A stretch of DNA of 64,000 nucleotides from Trichoderma breve (taxonomy: Eukaryota; Ascomycota; Sordariomycetes; Hypocreales; Hypocreaceae): contig NW_026611593.1 of assembly GCF_028502605.1 (NCBI RefSeq), positions 2,969,501-3,033,500 of the forward strand. The letters run 5' to 3'. The position numbers were made by a program, and so were the translations under genes. Shown piece after piece: positions 32,255 to 46,500 of this stretch. Each line of letters begins with the position of its first letter. The first letter of the stretch is position 1. The notes beneath the pieces were generated by a model. That model was given only the letters and a program-made list of their open reading frames with translations, was not told the origin of the DNA and made no database searches.

Positions 32255-34551
32255 CCAAAGAGAAGAAGAGAAAAAAAAGAAGAAGAGAAAAAAAGAAAAG
32301 AAGAAGAAGAAGAGTAATCCACACGACACACACACACACTGACACTGACACGCACGATTCGGAACTCCGATGGGCGGTTTCGATTTCTGGAATAGGCTAT
32401 CCTGGGCCAAATGTCTGGTGGAAATGGGTATGGAGAGTTGGGTGAAAACGGCGATTCTGCCGCCGAGTTTCCGACGCGTTGGCACCGACTCGCCGACTTT
32501 TTTTTTTTTTCTTTTTTCTTTTTTTCTTTAATTCTATGTTCTGGGTTGAAAGGGAAATAGGACGCCTTATGTAAGCGAGGCTTGGACTGTAAAAGCCGCA
32601 GGAGTTTAGGGGATGAACAAAGAAGAGAAAACAAAAGCGACACACAACGACGAACAATACACACACTCTCTCCTTTAGGACCAATCAATTGGAGGGGGAC
32701 ATGAGACTGAGTGAAAAAGTTCAGTCAGGGGAAAAGGAGGAAAAAGAAACCGAGGCTTGCATAGAAGGAGAGAAGAAAGTGGCTCAGCTCAGCGAAACGC
32801 AGGAGAAAGGGAAGCAAGAAACAGGTTCTCTCTGCATCATCAACAAGCCACACGTGCCCAAATCAGACCAGCACAATCAGGATAATCCCTCTCCATGCAA
32901 AATTAGAATATTAGTCTTTAAGCAATTGAATACATAATTGGATGCTTAAAAAGAATAAAAAAGGAGCCAGCACATGCATTGGCCCGCTTGTTCCGCGGAC
33001 TTCATTCCAGTAACTGCAATCAGTCCAATCCTATATAGGTATACAATACATCATCACCATCCCCGATGGGTCTCGAACGATGTTCGCTCAACTCTCATTC
33101 AATCAGCTCGCCTCAAATCCAGTAAGAAACTTAACTTCCGGTACTGCCGACGGACGGAGACCAACCAGCCTAAAATCCTCAACGGCCGATTCGATTACCG
33201 CCGGTCTCTACTCCCTAGCTCTGAACTTTTTACCCCTTTGGGTCGCGGGAATTTTCTTCCACTTCTATGCATGTAAGACGCAGAGGTCCCTAGTCTGGGG
33301 TATTTCTGCTATTACTCCGTGTTCCGTGCTCTCTAGGTATATTATATAACTCTGTAACTATTAATATTGATCCGTGCCATCCATACAAGCTCGCGTGTTG
33401 CAGAAATATATGCCTCACGTCTTTTAAGCTCTCTCTCTCTCTCTGTCTCCCCCATGATCGACGTCACGAGCCACATTAGGTAGGTAGTATGTAATATGTA
33501 ATAACAAGATGATTACCATTTATTCTGGAAACAGATTTACTTAGCTGGAACTAGATACTAGAGAGAAGTGTAAACGGGAAAGGGGCCAATGATGCCTCTT
33601 CCAATGTATGTATATCTTACTCTGCGTCGAGGTCGTACTAGCTTGACCGGGGATAATACTGAAATAGCATCAGGTATTGGCGGTCGGCGCCTGAAATCTC
33701 ACAGTATGCGAAGAGGACGCTCATTTCACTCCAAAGTGTAAAACAACGTTTTCTTAGCATTGTCCGGTAATATCACTCAGAAACATTCGTTCGTATAAGC
33801 GTGTGGTAAAAATAATAGTTTGTAGTCTTGTTTGTAGTAGCCATTCGTTTATTAGGCTCGCCCCCTAGATTCCGCCATGCAACTACTTCCATGCTGTCTG
33901 TATGTTATCAACAGGCAAAAAAACGGCCTCATCTCTTCAGGAAGGGCATGAGAAATAAAAAGCAACTAGACGACGATTAAAAAGATCGTCGGACCCCTCC
34001 CAATAAATAAATAACTCCACGACTGGTTCCTCCCAGTCAAGCCGCCTCAAATCACGCGTTACAGTATAAAACCCGTACAGCAAAATACCCATGCCATTTT
34101 AGACTGCAACATATATATACACACAGGGCCAATGGATTGATTGCTTTGGAAAATAGTAAATGTCTCTCATGTCTGATCCATTCATGGTATGCTTCAGGGG
34201 TCGAAAAAAGAGAAACTGGGGAAATAAAAAAGTAATAACGCGCAGAAAAAAATAAAATAAGCATATGGATTATGCCATTCCCGACTTTAGTTTAGACATT
34301 TTGTTCCATCTTTGTCGCAGTATATAGTTGTAAACACCACTCATGGTGAGAGAAAGAGTGAGAAAAAAAAAAAAGAACGAAATTGAAGCTGAAAATTGAC
34401 GTTGGTATCATCGCTATGATTGAACAGAGGGGGTATGTCCTGCATGCGAAATAATAATGATATAATAACAATTAAATCAATCCAAAAAAGAAAAAAAAGT
34501 TGAACCTCTTTTTGAAAAATTGGAAAAAGTCTTAATCGGCAAATATTACGT
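32255..34551. other. Intergenic region, Zn2Cys6 promoter (-) and BEM3-like 3' UTR (-)
   Basis: Just upstream of the regulator start, a purine run on the plus strand (about 32261-32318) means a TC-rich leader on the coding strand. A second run lies at 32498-32527. A CT dinucleotide run lies at about 33429-33450. From 33,400 to 34,550 the sequence is AT-richer and 3' UTR-like. I see no gene. Confidence 0.5.
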
Positions 34552-37500
34552 TTAGAAATGCGCCTCTTCACGTAGGCGACTCTTGGATCCTTGTTGATGC
34601 TGCAAGCCAGACGAGCCACCCATCATGATGGCGCTCTCCCGGCGTCTAGACATGTTCCCTTGATCGTACGCAGCAAGATTGCCATTTTGGTCCTCTGCCG
34701 TCACGGGGAGAAGAGACTGTTCGTACGCCGGGCTGGCTCGGTGAGGCGGTTGCGAAACTGGACCGTCTGAAGGCCCGCCGCCAGTATTGTGTATTGGCTG
34801 AGAGACTGATCTAGGGCTCTGGTGAAGCATATAAGAAGGCTCGTAGCTATGGCGAGCTGCCCCGGTCGGAGTGGGAGACCCTCGCGCCGCATTCAGATTC
34901 TGTAATAGAGGAGGCGTCGGTGTTGATCTCGCTGGGTCTCGGATGGATTCCGGCCATCCTTGATGGCGCGGAGAGGCGCTCCCGGATGATGTTGATGGAC
35001 GACCTGGCGGTGGATCGAAGCGCCCGACAGAGTCCGATCGACCATGACTGCCCGTCTCAGAGATGGGGGAAGGCAGCTCGTACTCTTCAGGGTCGACTCC
35101 GAAAATGGCTTCGTAGTTCTGGAGGAACATGGCAAAGACGGGCGCCGGGATGTTGAGCGTCGGTGAAAAGACGATGCCCACGTTTCGCACCGTCATCTTG
35201 TTAATGTCCGAGTTGTTGATGATTCTAATGAGGAATGCAATCAGGTACTTGAGCAGCGTTGCGTTGGCCTGGGGCAGCCGCAGCGATAGCTCGTTGAGGG
35301 CCGCCATCTTTTCGTCCTTGTCGGTAATCTCCGTCGTTATCGACATAAATTCCAGGTGAAGATCTCTCGTGAGTATGCTCGTAGGCAGCTCTCGCAGATA
35401 CAGCTTCAGAAGAGACGCCACGGCGTGTATGTCGTAGTAATGCTCGTCGGTGACCAGGTTGATATCGCCTTCGTTGTTGAAGCGCTCTCGAAGCTGTTTG
35501 ATGACGACATTCGAACCACTAAGCCGGAAAATGCCCTCTTCGAAAATTGCGTTTTGAGCCTCTAGATACTGGATACAGCGGTAGACAACTGAGGGCAGCG
35601 GCACGTCGACATCCACCGGGGGGTTGTATCGCACAGCCTCAGCCAGAGGTGCACCGAAAACGTGGCGAACCGGGCCGTGGTAGCCATTCTGTGGCGGAGT
35701 TGCTCCAGAGCCGCCCTCGCTGCCTCCAAACAAGGAGTCCTGTCCGTCAGACGAAGTGCGCGCCTTGGGTCCAAAACCAAAGAAACTTCGTTTCCTCTGC
35801 TTCTTTTCATCATGCGAAGGAGCCGGTGCCGGAGGTGGTGCTGTCAGGCCAATTCTGCTTCCCCACGAGGAGGCATCTGAGATCACCTGAGGGTCTTTTG
35901 GCCCGGAAATGATCTTCGAGTGCGAATCCGCATGGTGATGCTCGCTTTGGCTGCCGGATGTCTTTGGTCGGTTTCCATGGTTGCCCTGGTGCGGAGCGTC
36001 TCCAGCGTGGGTAGAATCGTATCTCACCCCAATCAGTGTGTCTGAGCCCGACGTCTGATGTTGCTGGTTCGCTTTGCCTCCCTTCTTGGCTTTGTTGAGC
36101 TGGTCTCCAGATGTCTGACGGTCGTGAACTGGCCGTGCGGCTGGCGGCTCATCCTCAGGATCTCGGTAGTCGATCCACTGCAGCAGATTCTCCACCCAGA
36201 TGTCTCTTTCTCTGTCACTCTCCGCACACAGCACGTGCTTGACATGGTTGCTGGAGTCCTTCTTCTTGGGCTCGAGGATGAGAAAGGCGTGGCGATATTG
36301 GCTATCCAGCTCCTCGTCGTTGCTGTGAGCTGTTGGGGTGCTGGCTTCGTTGTTTTGGGATTGCTTGCCGATTTGAGCGTTCTGAAGCTTGATAGTGCCG
36401 AGATGAGCGCCACCGGGAGTCTCATAGTACTTCAATAGAGGACCGTTGAGAATGAAGAAGCGCGATTTCCATCCACCAAAGTTTTTGCCCTTCTTGGTGA
36501 GATAACCATTGCGAGTAGGTCGACCATCCGATCGAATCGAGGCGTTGTCCTCCTTGGGTTTGTACATTTGGCCAGTCTCATCAGCATTGGGAGGCAGGGT
36601 ATGATTAGAGAGATATTTGCAAAGCTCTAGAGCTGCGTTAGTGTCAAGGGGAGTATTCAAAAGCTCATCCATGTACTGGTCCAAGACGGCTCTTCGGGCA
36701 TCAATCTTGGCAGGCGCATGTCCGGTAAACAGTGACCTATCAGGAGTCTTGGCTGTAAAAGCAGGGCACTGCTTCAGTCGCTGGTCCAGCTTGGCTAGAG
36801 ACGCAGAGTCCTTCTCCACGCGCCAAAGCTCGCCTCCGTCAGCCCGCGAAATGATGGCAAGCGTAAAGACCGGATCCTCCTCGAGCTGGGTCAACGACAA
36901 GAGACTTGCTCTGGACGGCTTCATGCGGGACGACGCGACTCGGATGGCGATGGAAGGTAACGCGTTTGGCGGCAGCAGCAGATCGGGGTACTCGTCAGTC
37001 ACCAAGCCTCTGAAGATGGCCGTTCGTTCCACTGGGCTAGAGGCGCCCTTGGAGTAGTCCCCAGCCTCCATCGCCCTCTTGAGCGGGTTTCCATCGCTCA
37101 ATGATGCGGTGGGCGGCACTATCATGGGCGTACCAGGCGGCATGGGAATCGGTTGTCGTGGAGGTCTTGGTGACAATGGACCGCCCCTTGGCGACATTGG
37201 AGGGTTGCCAAGCGTCATTTTAGGGTTCCCAAATGGCCTGGGGCTGGCAGGCAAACCAGGGCTGAGGATGGGAGCAGTCAATTCTCGAGGTCTGGTCCCA
37301 TTCAGGACCGCATCCAGAGATGCGGTGGGCATCCCAGGCTGCAAGCTGGCGGGCACAGTGGAAGGGCTGGGGGTTTCTGCCATTCCAGCCTGGGCCATCT
37401 TGGATGCGCTCCGCACTTCAACCTCCTGAACAGCCAAAACTTCGCGCTCACGATCGTCTTCCTCGCGCGTTCGTCGGCGGCCGCGGTTCTCGGGAATAAT

Positions 37501-39804
37501 CTCGTCCACTTCTAAAACGTCGTCGTAGTCGGAATCAGAGTCTTCAATGGTGGGAGAGTCAAGCTGGCGCCGGATCTCCTGCCGGAGCTGAAGAGGCGCA
37601 GGGGGAGGCTTCCGCGGTGGCGAAGGGAACTTGCCAATGCCCTCATCCGGCTGCGGTGTGGGCTCCATGACGGTCACTGTCGGAGGGGCATTGGCGGCGG
37701 GAGGTTTTGGCGGCGGCTTATTGGGCGGGTGGCTTGGCAGGCTGCGCGACGGAGGTAGGGAGGCATTGTACGGCATCTCATTCAGCTGTTCGCTGTTCCT
37801 TTCTCTCCGCGCCTGGTCTGCCGCCTGCTCTTCCGCGTCGTGGTCGTAATGGTCCAGAGCATATTCCTGGGGTTTGGGCATCTCCTCTGAAGGATCCAAC
37901 AGCTCGGCCACAGCCGAAGGGGGTGCGTGTGATCGGTCTGCCGGAGGGGTGATTGGATAGGGAGCTAGAGCCATGTCCACCGGCGAGCCCAATTGGCCCT
38001 CAGAGTCCAGCTTTGGGGTGTTGGGCAAAGGCACCACTGGCTCCTTTGGTGAATCGACTTCCTGGCGTAGCAGGCGTGCATCGTTGTGCGCGTCTGACTG
38101 TTTATCATCCTCTTGGCTGCCCGGTGGTTTTACTACCAAGGGACTCGCCATTAGCTCCTTTACTTTTTTCCTGTACTTTTCTTTGTCCTTCAGGGCTGCC
38201 TCCAAATCTTTATTCAACCCCAAGATCATGGCCCTCTGCTTGTCAACCAGGCGCCATAGCTGGCTGTTCTGCTGTGCCTGAGATTGCTTCTCTTTGAGCA
38301 GATACTGAATGACGGCCTCAGGGCTGCCGGCGGTTTGTATTAACTTTGCAATTTCTTCCGATTTGGCCTGGTTATTAGTGGTATTATTCGCTTGCGCGCT
38401 TGAGGAGATGGCGGAAATGGCACTGTCGATGGAGGAATTGCGAGGCAGGCCTGTGGTAGGACCGCTGGGTGCGGTGGATGTCGTCGGACTGGCCATGGCA
38501 GAGGTGGGCGCCTTGCTCGACGAGCCTTCAACAGGCTTCGGATTCACAGGTTGGCGGACGCTGTGAGTATCATTCGGGGCGGCGTGGGGATCTGGTCTAG
38601 AATGCAGCGCGGGTTAGAACGTGCCCCAATCTCAATGAGCATTTGACGGCCGGCCATGCTCTTCTTTGTTTGTTTGTCTGTCTGTCTCCTCCACCACTTT
38701 TCTTCTGCTAATTTTTTCCTTCTTTCGTTCTTTCCCGTGTAAATTAAATAAATGGGGGGGGGGGCCATGGCCATATGATGGCGACGCACCTTGGGCGCTC
38801 CTCGTCTGGGCTGGAGGGGTTGGACGAGTCGGAGTAGAAGGTAGTGTGCCCACCCGCAGAAGATGGGGTCGTATTGCTATTAGATCGCGTGTCAATGGGC
38901 GGCGGGCGTCTCTGGCTCGTGGCGGTACCGGGCCAAGGAGGACTCGGGGTGGTCAGCGAGGACGCTGTGTAGCTCGGCGACGACAGCGGGCTGGGTATGG
39001 ATGGGCGTGAGGATCTGTGGTTGCGTCGGAGGCGGGCATCAGCATAAGCAAAAAGCAAAGGCAAAGACGAAAGTGAAAGCAAAAAGCAAAAAGCAACCAA
39101 ACAGCGACGACGGTGCAGAGCAGAGCAGAGCAAAGCAAAGCAGAGTAGAGCCGAGGCAGGTCAAGTCAAGCCAAGCAAAGACAAAACAAAGAACGAAATG
39201 GGCTTGAAAGGTAATGAGTATCAAGGGTAATTCCGTACTCCGTGGCACCGGGCAATCGCAATGAGGATGGTATGGTAAGCGGCAAGATGAAACCGGGGGG
39301 TCCAAATATAGACGGGGCAACCTTGCGCAACGTCGAAGCGGCGATTCACCGCGGCGGGTAGGGGTCAGGGGGCAAGGTGAGAGAGAGATGAAAGCAGTAA
39401 AGAGGAAGACTGTGCAGAAGCATCAAGTGGCAGACGGCGGGCAGAGCTTCTTCTTCGCAGCGGTGGTGAAGGCCGGCACTACTGTAGAGTAGAGCTCCCC
39501 CAGAGAAGCAGAAGCAGAAGCCCGTTCCGAGAACCAACAAAAGCCGTTGGGTTGGACAGCAGCCAGCCAGGAACAGGCAGAGCGAAGTGACACTGTTCGC
39601 TGTGGTTTTGGGTTGGGATGAAGGGCAGGGAAAGGCGGGCTAGCGAAAGAAGCACAGACGACGGCTTCTGGGCTTCTGAGGCTAGCGAGGCCAGGGGGGG
39701 TCGGTCGCTTCTTTGGCCTTTGATCCTTGGATTTCGCTGCTTGCTCACCTGGTTGTGATTGAGGCCGGAGCCCTGCCGGGAAACGAGCTGGGCGACGTCG
39801 ACAT
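34552..39804 (-). CDS. BEM3: Rho GTPase-activating protein with PX, PH and RhoGAP domains (BEM3-like)
   Basis: Exons 39804-39749, 39014-38790 and 38596-34552 encode 1441 residues; both joins are phase 2. The introns are 734 nt (GTGAGC...CCACAG) and 193 nt (GTGCGT...TCTAG). Residues 1-110 are Ser/Pro-rich. A coiled coil lies at about 190-240 (WRLVDKQRAMILGLNKDLEA), then a long disordered region. A PX-like domain sits at about 620-760 (PVFTLAIISRADGGELWRV), a PH domain at 789-903 (GYLTKKGKNFGGWKSRFFIL), and RhoGAP at about 1073-1257, with arginine finger in EEGIFRLSGS (about R1120). This domain order is that of yeast Bem3, a Cdc42 GAP in polarised growth, located on the cortex and endomembranes. 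The tiny first exon (18 codons) and long first intron make the N-terminus the least certain part; without them translation would start inside the gene. Confidence 0.88.
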
Positions 39805-42800
39805 GGCTGGCGATTTTGATTTGGGGGGGGTTTGATTTGATTTGATTGTCGGGGAGTCAGGCACAGGTACGGGTATGATTAGCAAGGATGGGCCGTTGTT
39901 AGGCTGGGCGCGAGAGAGGGCTGCGGTTCGGTGCGATTCGATTCGTTCGATTCGTCAGCGCCAAATGATAATGCCAATGTATGTAGATTGCAAAATGCCA
40001 ATCAATGCCGGTGTCAAATCAATATCGGTGCCAAATGCCAGATGGGCGAAATGGGCGTCGAAACCCCTGTCCTGTCCTGTGATATCCTGTGCTATCCACC
40101 ACGGCCGTCCGTCGCAAGGCAGCTGAAAAAATGATGGATTAGTGTGTCTTGTCTTGCGTCTGCGACTCGTGCCGGGAGCTCGTGCCCACGCCAGAGTTGC
40201 AGAGCAGAGCAGCGATACGGATAGTAGTATGCAAATATGCAATGCAGCAATACGCAACAGTTAGTAGATGGCGTGCCTGCGTGGGGAGCAAATTGCAGGT
40301 GGAGGGCGGCTGTCTGAGCTTCTGCCGGCTGTGCTTCGCTTCACCCTTGATCCGCGCTGCATGCACGTCTAAGTACCGTGAAGCCAAGTGTGGAGGCGAG
40401 CAAGACACAAGAGAGCAGAAGCGCTGTGACCAGGTCCTGATCCAGGTCCAGGCACCAGGGGGGAGGGGAAAAGAGGAGGATGGATGCAAATGGATATGGA
40501 TTCTGGATATGGAGCATGTAACGAGCACTAATAAAGGCCAGCCGGTGCTCCGTTATTATGAGGTCAGACTGCCGGGTTGTTGGATGTTGTTTCTTTCTTC
40601 TTCCTTTTTTTCCCTTCGTCTTCCTTTGTTCTTTTTCTTCACCTGGGGGTCTTTCGCTTCTTTTCGTCTGTCGCGGGGGCTTCGATCTCGGCTTTCCTTT
40701 TTTTCGTCTCCGCCAAATGCAAAGATCAACCCACCAGATGCTGGGCGATGAACGACGGCGATGTCGATCGACCCTTGGATGATCGGCCCTCGAGCCCAAT
40801 GCGAACGAGGTGCAGCAGACGGCGAGATAAGAAGGGGAATCGCTGAGCTGGGGTGGAGGTCAACCGAGGGCGTGTGGGCTGGCTTCGGGGCACAGCGAAA
40901 AAGCCAGGCCGAGATTTGATTTGCACGCAGCAGAGGAGATGAAATAAAATGGAGGCGAGAGCGGCAGATTTACCTGCCTACTCGTACCACCAAAGGCGGT
41001 GATGTCAAGCAGTAAGTTGACGATTACTAAAGCTAAGAGAGGAGAAAGGTAAAAAAGAATTGGAGGCTGGTTCTATCAAGTCAAAAAGCTGGGTCAAGTA
41101 CTGAAGTTTGACGGATTGATCGATGGATCCCAGACAAACTTTTTTTTTTCTTGCATCGCCACGTCCGATGCTGCTTGTCCCATCAAACATTGGAAGCTTA
41201 TCACTTCACTCTGACTGATTCTATCGTCTTTGATCCCCACAACTTTGCCTCTGGAATGTCCGACTAATAATGGATCAAATGGCCTCCACAAGTCTCAACT
41301 CGCCTAGAGATGGAGACGAGAAATGGCGTGTGCCCAGCCCAGGATGGATCGAGACGGTGCCGTCTGCTCGGGCCCCTCGGAAGCTTTGCCTTGCCTACTG
41401 TCTCCATCCCCAACAAGGCACAGGCACAGGAACAGGCACATGCATTTTTCTGAATCAAAAAGGCACGGCTCGCCCACGTGGTCGGGTCTGCCCTCGACTT
41501 GATATCATCGCGTGCCTGTCTGCAATAGGCACTGCGCCCGACAGTAGAGCCTCTGTCCAAAGACGGAGAAACTCCTCCGTGCCTTGTGCATGTCCTCATT
41601 TAAAGCGCAGGAGATTTCGGCTAGCCGCCAGCCCAGCTAGCCCTCATCCCAGGCCAGGCACAAATTGAACAAGGACAACCCAAGCGCCAGGACGGAGCAA
41701 TCGAGGGCCTCCTTGCATTGCCAGCAATCTCCGGCTTGGCCTCCAATGGCACATCGTTCTGAACTCTCTCTTGTGGTTCGCAGCAAGCACTCACGGCGGC
41801 TGACGCGCTCCTTTGGACGCAAGACAGCGGCAATTCAATTCCCCCAGCAAGGTCCATCCCAGCAAGGCACCGCTTTGGCCCCCCTGCAGCTATGGCTGGC
41901 TGCACGTCGCCTTTCGTAAATTAAAAGTAGGGGAACGGTGGGGAATCAACCTAGTCGCCAATTAGCCCTCGTGCTCGGAGCAAAAGACGCTTCGCCTTAG
42001 GCCGCTTTCAGGCACAGCCGTCGTTGTTGGTTTTTTGTCTGGATCTTGTGATGCGGTGCCACTCGCAGATGGTGTGGTTGCGCAGCTTGAGTCTAGGTCT
42101 GGGTCTGTCTGGTCTGGTCTGGTCTGATTCGGCCTGTGATGATGACTCTGGATACCTCATACTGTAACTCGGCACCGTACAGTAGCCTCTGGTAGGACGA
42201 ACCATCTGACGTGATGGCAGCATGAACGATCCATAGCAATCCATCCGTCTGCCTTGGCGCTGTTGTTCGACTCGAATCCTTCGGCACAGGGTAAAGTAAG
42301 CTATTCCCGTACATTAATTACCTAGTAGTACTCGTATGGATATTACTGTACCTACGTGTACAGCACCAGATCGACAGGATACGTGTACGGTACGATGCCT
42401 GCCTTAGTACTGTACGAGTACCCACGGAGCAGAGTCGGTGGATTAAGCATAGTCGTGGTCCTTGTTGCAAGGCACTTTCGCATTGAATATCCACGATCCA
42501 ATTGTCGGTAACCTCCTGTGCTAGTAGCCATTAGGCAAGTGGCGCGTTGAGGGCATCTCTTCTTAACACAGGTACTTGCGGTCAACTGAATTGAAACCAG
42601 CATATGCTTCAATGCATCGTCAGGTACGGCACAGTTACAGGCACTAAACTCGATTCCTCCTCCTCAGCCCCCCCTCAGCTGTAACTAAACATTGGTCGCG
42701 CAGAGATTTGATCAGCAGATGCAAGTACTTATTACCACCTACCTCTTATGCCCGCACTTGGACAAGTGTTATTTCGAGTCCATCAAAGTACCTTTGTGTT

Positions 42801-43536
42801 AAGCAGACAAAAGAAGTGGGACTCCAAGGGGGTTTACTTTGGTAACTCGCGGTAGAAGTATATTGAAGCTGGTGTTTTCGAAAAGTGAGAAGATATACTC
42901 GTACTATTAGGCAATTTCACATGAAGTACAAATGCGAGTAAATCCACCCTCCTTGTAGATATAATACATCAAAATCAGTTACCTTGTCAGCTTGTACTGC
43001 CTGATATGCCCAATAGAGAACATGTCAGAAGGTATTTTAATCTACTTCGTCCTCCGTAGATCCAGTCACAATGGATAATATGGCATCATGCAGAGAAGGA
43101 GCAAACCTTGGTTCCTTCTCCTAATACTTTGGCGATTTGCACCCGCTTATCTGTGCTCCCTTCACCGCCTGCCCATCCATTTCGGGGCGGGGATGCAGAC
43201 AAAGTAAGACACTAGATCCAATCCCGGTCATGTGTTGGTCGTGTCTTGCATGATCAGCCTCAGCCTCTCTCAGCCGCCGCAGGATTCGATTTAAAGAAGA
43301 AAAAAATGATGAGAAAAAAAAAAGAGGAGCATTAGCACTCCTGCTACTCCGAAGAGAACAACAACACAATTACATGCCCCCATCTCCGCGATGTTAATCA
43401 ACTAAAACTCCGACCCCAGCTGAATCAACCGCTCCCGCGACATCAATCAACTCTAGCCAAACTCTCGTCTCCATGTTCCTGAGTTTAGCAGATCCCAGTG
43501 TCTGAGTCAGGCCTCAACTAGCAAATCATCTCCGGC
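39805..43536. other. Divergent promoter region, BEM3-like (-) / CorA-like (+)
   Basis: 3.7 kb between two start codons. A plus-strand pyrimidine tract lies at 40,586-40,690 and a poly-T at about 41,142-41,151. Repeats of GTCTG/GTCTGG occur near 42,100-42,125. ORFs up to 200 codons exist (for example 40,149-40,751) but their composition changes along the length and no domain appears, so I reject them. AT-rich, less conserved-looking sequence runs from 42,300 to 43,500. Confidence 0.5.
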
Positions 43537-46500
43537 ATGGCGTTCGACGACTCCATACGCCGCAGAGAACGCCCGCGCCGCTCCACCGGGGGTTCTGAAG
43601 CTTACTTTCAGGTTTGTACTCGTACGCCCTTTTGTATGTGTCCAAGTATAGCATCACATCATGGCTGACCGGACGGATGCGTGTAGCCGCCTCAACGTGC
43701 AAGGCGAGAGTTAACACGCCGCGATTTCCTCAATGAGAGCGGAGACGAATTCGTCCACCGCCGGGAATCCAATGATGAAGCTGAGCCATCTTTAGGGCCA
43801 ATGATACTTCGCAGCCGGGATACTAGATCATCCCCTCCCCCCATATTGCGGCAACGACGGACCTTGGGCAGAAAAAGCTCAGGGGCTGAGCTCACGACAG
43901 AGGAAGCCGTCATCACGGAGTCTCCCACTGCTTTTCATCATGCGGCCTCTTCAGATGACGATGATCGGACTACACGTTTTAGAAGGCGTAGAGATTACGA
44001 CGAACAAGACGACTCTCGCCCTGCCAGGGAGGAGATCATTATCGAGAGACGGGATGAGGATGAGCCGCGAGCGCGGGCACGATATGTCGATGCCGAAGAA
44101 GACGGGTATCTCCGTCCCATGAGCCCCATCGTTGAAGACATTGATGCGTTTGACGACTTTCACTTTGTCTTTCCAGCAGAGGATCCATCAAAGGATGCCG
44201 AACTGTCTGACCTGGACACCCCAACAACAGAGAGCGAATCGACACAAAAAGTCGAACGGCCTCTTTCAAACGTCATCACTGCCCCTGGGATTTATTCTTC
44301 CAGCTACTCTGGGACAGCGGAGCTTGGGGCTCAGCACGATGTGAATTTGACATTTCTACACGACCCCAGGGGCCAAAAGCAGCCTCTGTTCCGATGGTTG
44401 TAAGGCCAAACCCGCCAGCTATACACGCTTGTTAGTCTCCATTCATGTGCTTACTCTGATACAGACATGTTCGCCAAGACATAATGAACTTTGACGCATT
44501 CTGGGTATTGAAACTTAAAATAATCCGTGGCTGACTCCAGGCTGATATTCCTTGCAGGTCCAAGTATCGCGCCAAATCCACTTTCGCGATGCTGAAAGAA
44601 AGGCAGTGGCTAACCTGCAAGCCGAAGTTAAGCGGCAGTGCGTCAAGACTCGATACAATCCCCAAGGTGCAAAAGTAGGTTACATGGAGCCACGATGCAT
44701 CCAGACTCCGATACAATCGTCCAATAAGAAACCTTCCGAGGACTCACATGCAGCCAACTGGATCTGTATACCGTATTTTCATCTACAGCAATATTCTGAA
44801 TCCGTCTCAACTTCGAATACGGCACTATTCCCGGCTCAGACTTTACTCCAATCCCAATACTCTCGCAGTGGCCAACAGAGAGACATGGACCAAGCAGTGT
44901 GCCAGATTGGCCAAGTTCCGCGAGGGGAATGTTTTCACATCTCGCAACTGTGGTGCCTTATTGTCGGCAACAGTAGGTATTTCACAAATTCCCGCAAAAC
45001 TTTCTAGTCTGCTGACACCAAACCGGCGTCCTCGTCACCTGTGGTACAATGCCGCAGTCGCACTTGCAAGGCACAACCGTGAAAATGAACACGGAACCCG
45101 GCCAAGCAGGAGGAGGACCGGGTAGAATTCTCGTATCATACGGGGGAGCAGTGATGTGGTCATTGGCAACAAAGGAATGCCAAACTTGGTTTGTAAGTAT
45201 CTCTCCGGCATCTGCCAAAAGTTGCCATGACTGAGTGATTCCAGGCGTTTATCTCCCACTTTCGTGCCTTTTGGCCACGGAAACTCGAATTTTGGCGCAA
45301 GGATCGTCTGTTGGCAGCGGAAAACTGGGCAAAAATCTTGAACCTAGCCGAGGGGCAACACGGTGATGTGAGGTTGAAGTTAAAGATTGCGTATGGTGTT
45401 CCCGGCATCCTCACCAGTCGAACGATCGTTTGGTGGAAGTGTGGCTAATGAATACATCAGAGATGCACCCGATCTGTTACGAACATTTCTGAAACAGGAT
45501 GCAACGGCCAACAAGGCATCACAAAAGTGCCCCGAACAGTCAGCAGCCGCGCCAGAATCGCTCCACGTTTTCACACTGTTGTCGAAGAGTGCAGACTCAT
45601 CTAACGATTCCATTCTCAAGGACCTTCAGGAACAACTATCGGCGGCCGAGAAGTTCTTGACAGAAAAGACTTCTTACACGGCACAGAGAGAATATAAAAG
45701 ATGCGAACTCATGACGAGGGACGGTGTTAATGAGCAACTCGAAAAACTAGGTACCCGCATTGAAGAGAAAAAGAGCGATAAAGTCCGCCGCTCATATGAG
45801 GAAAGGCTCGACGTCTTCAACATAGCCGACACGTTGTTTCAACTATTCTTTCCTCTCACGTTCCACGGTCCTACAACGGGTAAATACTGGGGTGCTCTAA
45901 GCAATAAGATGAGGGTAAGATTTTCTGGGCAATTCCATTTGCATGCATTGATTAACATCCAATTGTAATAGATGCCTGAACTTGACGAAGATGATGTTCA
46001 CATGTATTCAACTCCGGTTTCAACACTCAAAAGCACCCTCTGGGAGTTGGCCCAGGACATACAATCGTTTCAGAATCTCATGTCCTTTGCGGGCAAGGAA
46101 GACCGCGCCGCCATGGAACTGCCCCATGAACTTGTGACTGCGTGGCTGCACATTGTTTTCGGCCTGACTTATGCCTATGAGGTCGGCTGGTACAATCATA
46201 TGACAAAGGCAAAGTCGCTGCTGAAAGAAGGGATGCAGAAAATGGTTGAAAGCATTTCCGCCCAAAATCTCTTGGACAGGGCTGTCATGCAGCCAACAGA
46301 AGTCATGTCACTGATAGCGCTCAACCTCTTGCATGACGACGTGGGCAAATATGATGATATTTGTGATACATACTCGCTCTATCTCAATTCCTTGGTATGA
46401 AATTTCATCTAAACGAGGACGAGCCACAGCTGCTAACCATTACTAGGATACGGACATTACAACAAAGGCCCCCAGTCGGACGTATCAGCATCGTATTGAT

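Noticed and set aside
40149..40751. 200-codon plus ORF in the BEM3-CorA interval
   Set aside because: Composition changes abruptly (Cys-rich then a Phe/Ser-rich translation of a pyrimidine tract); no domain.
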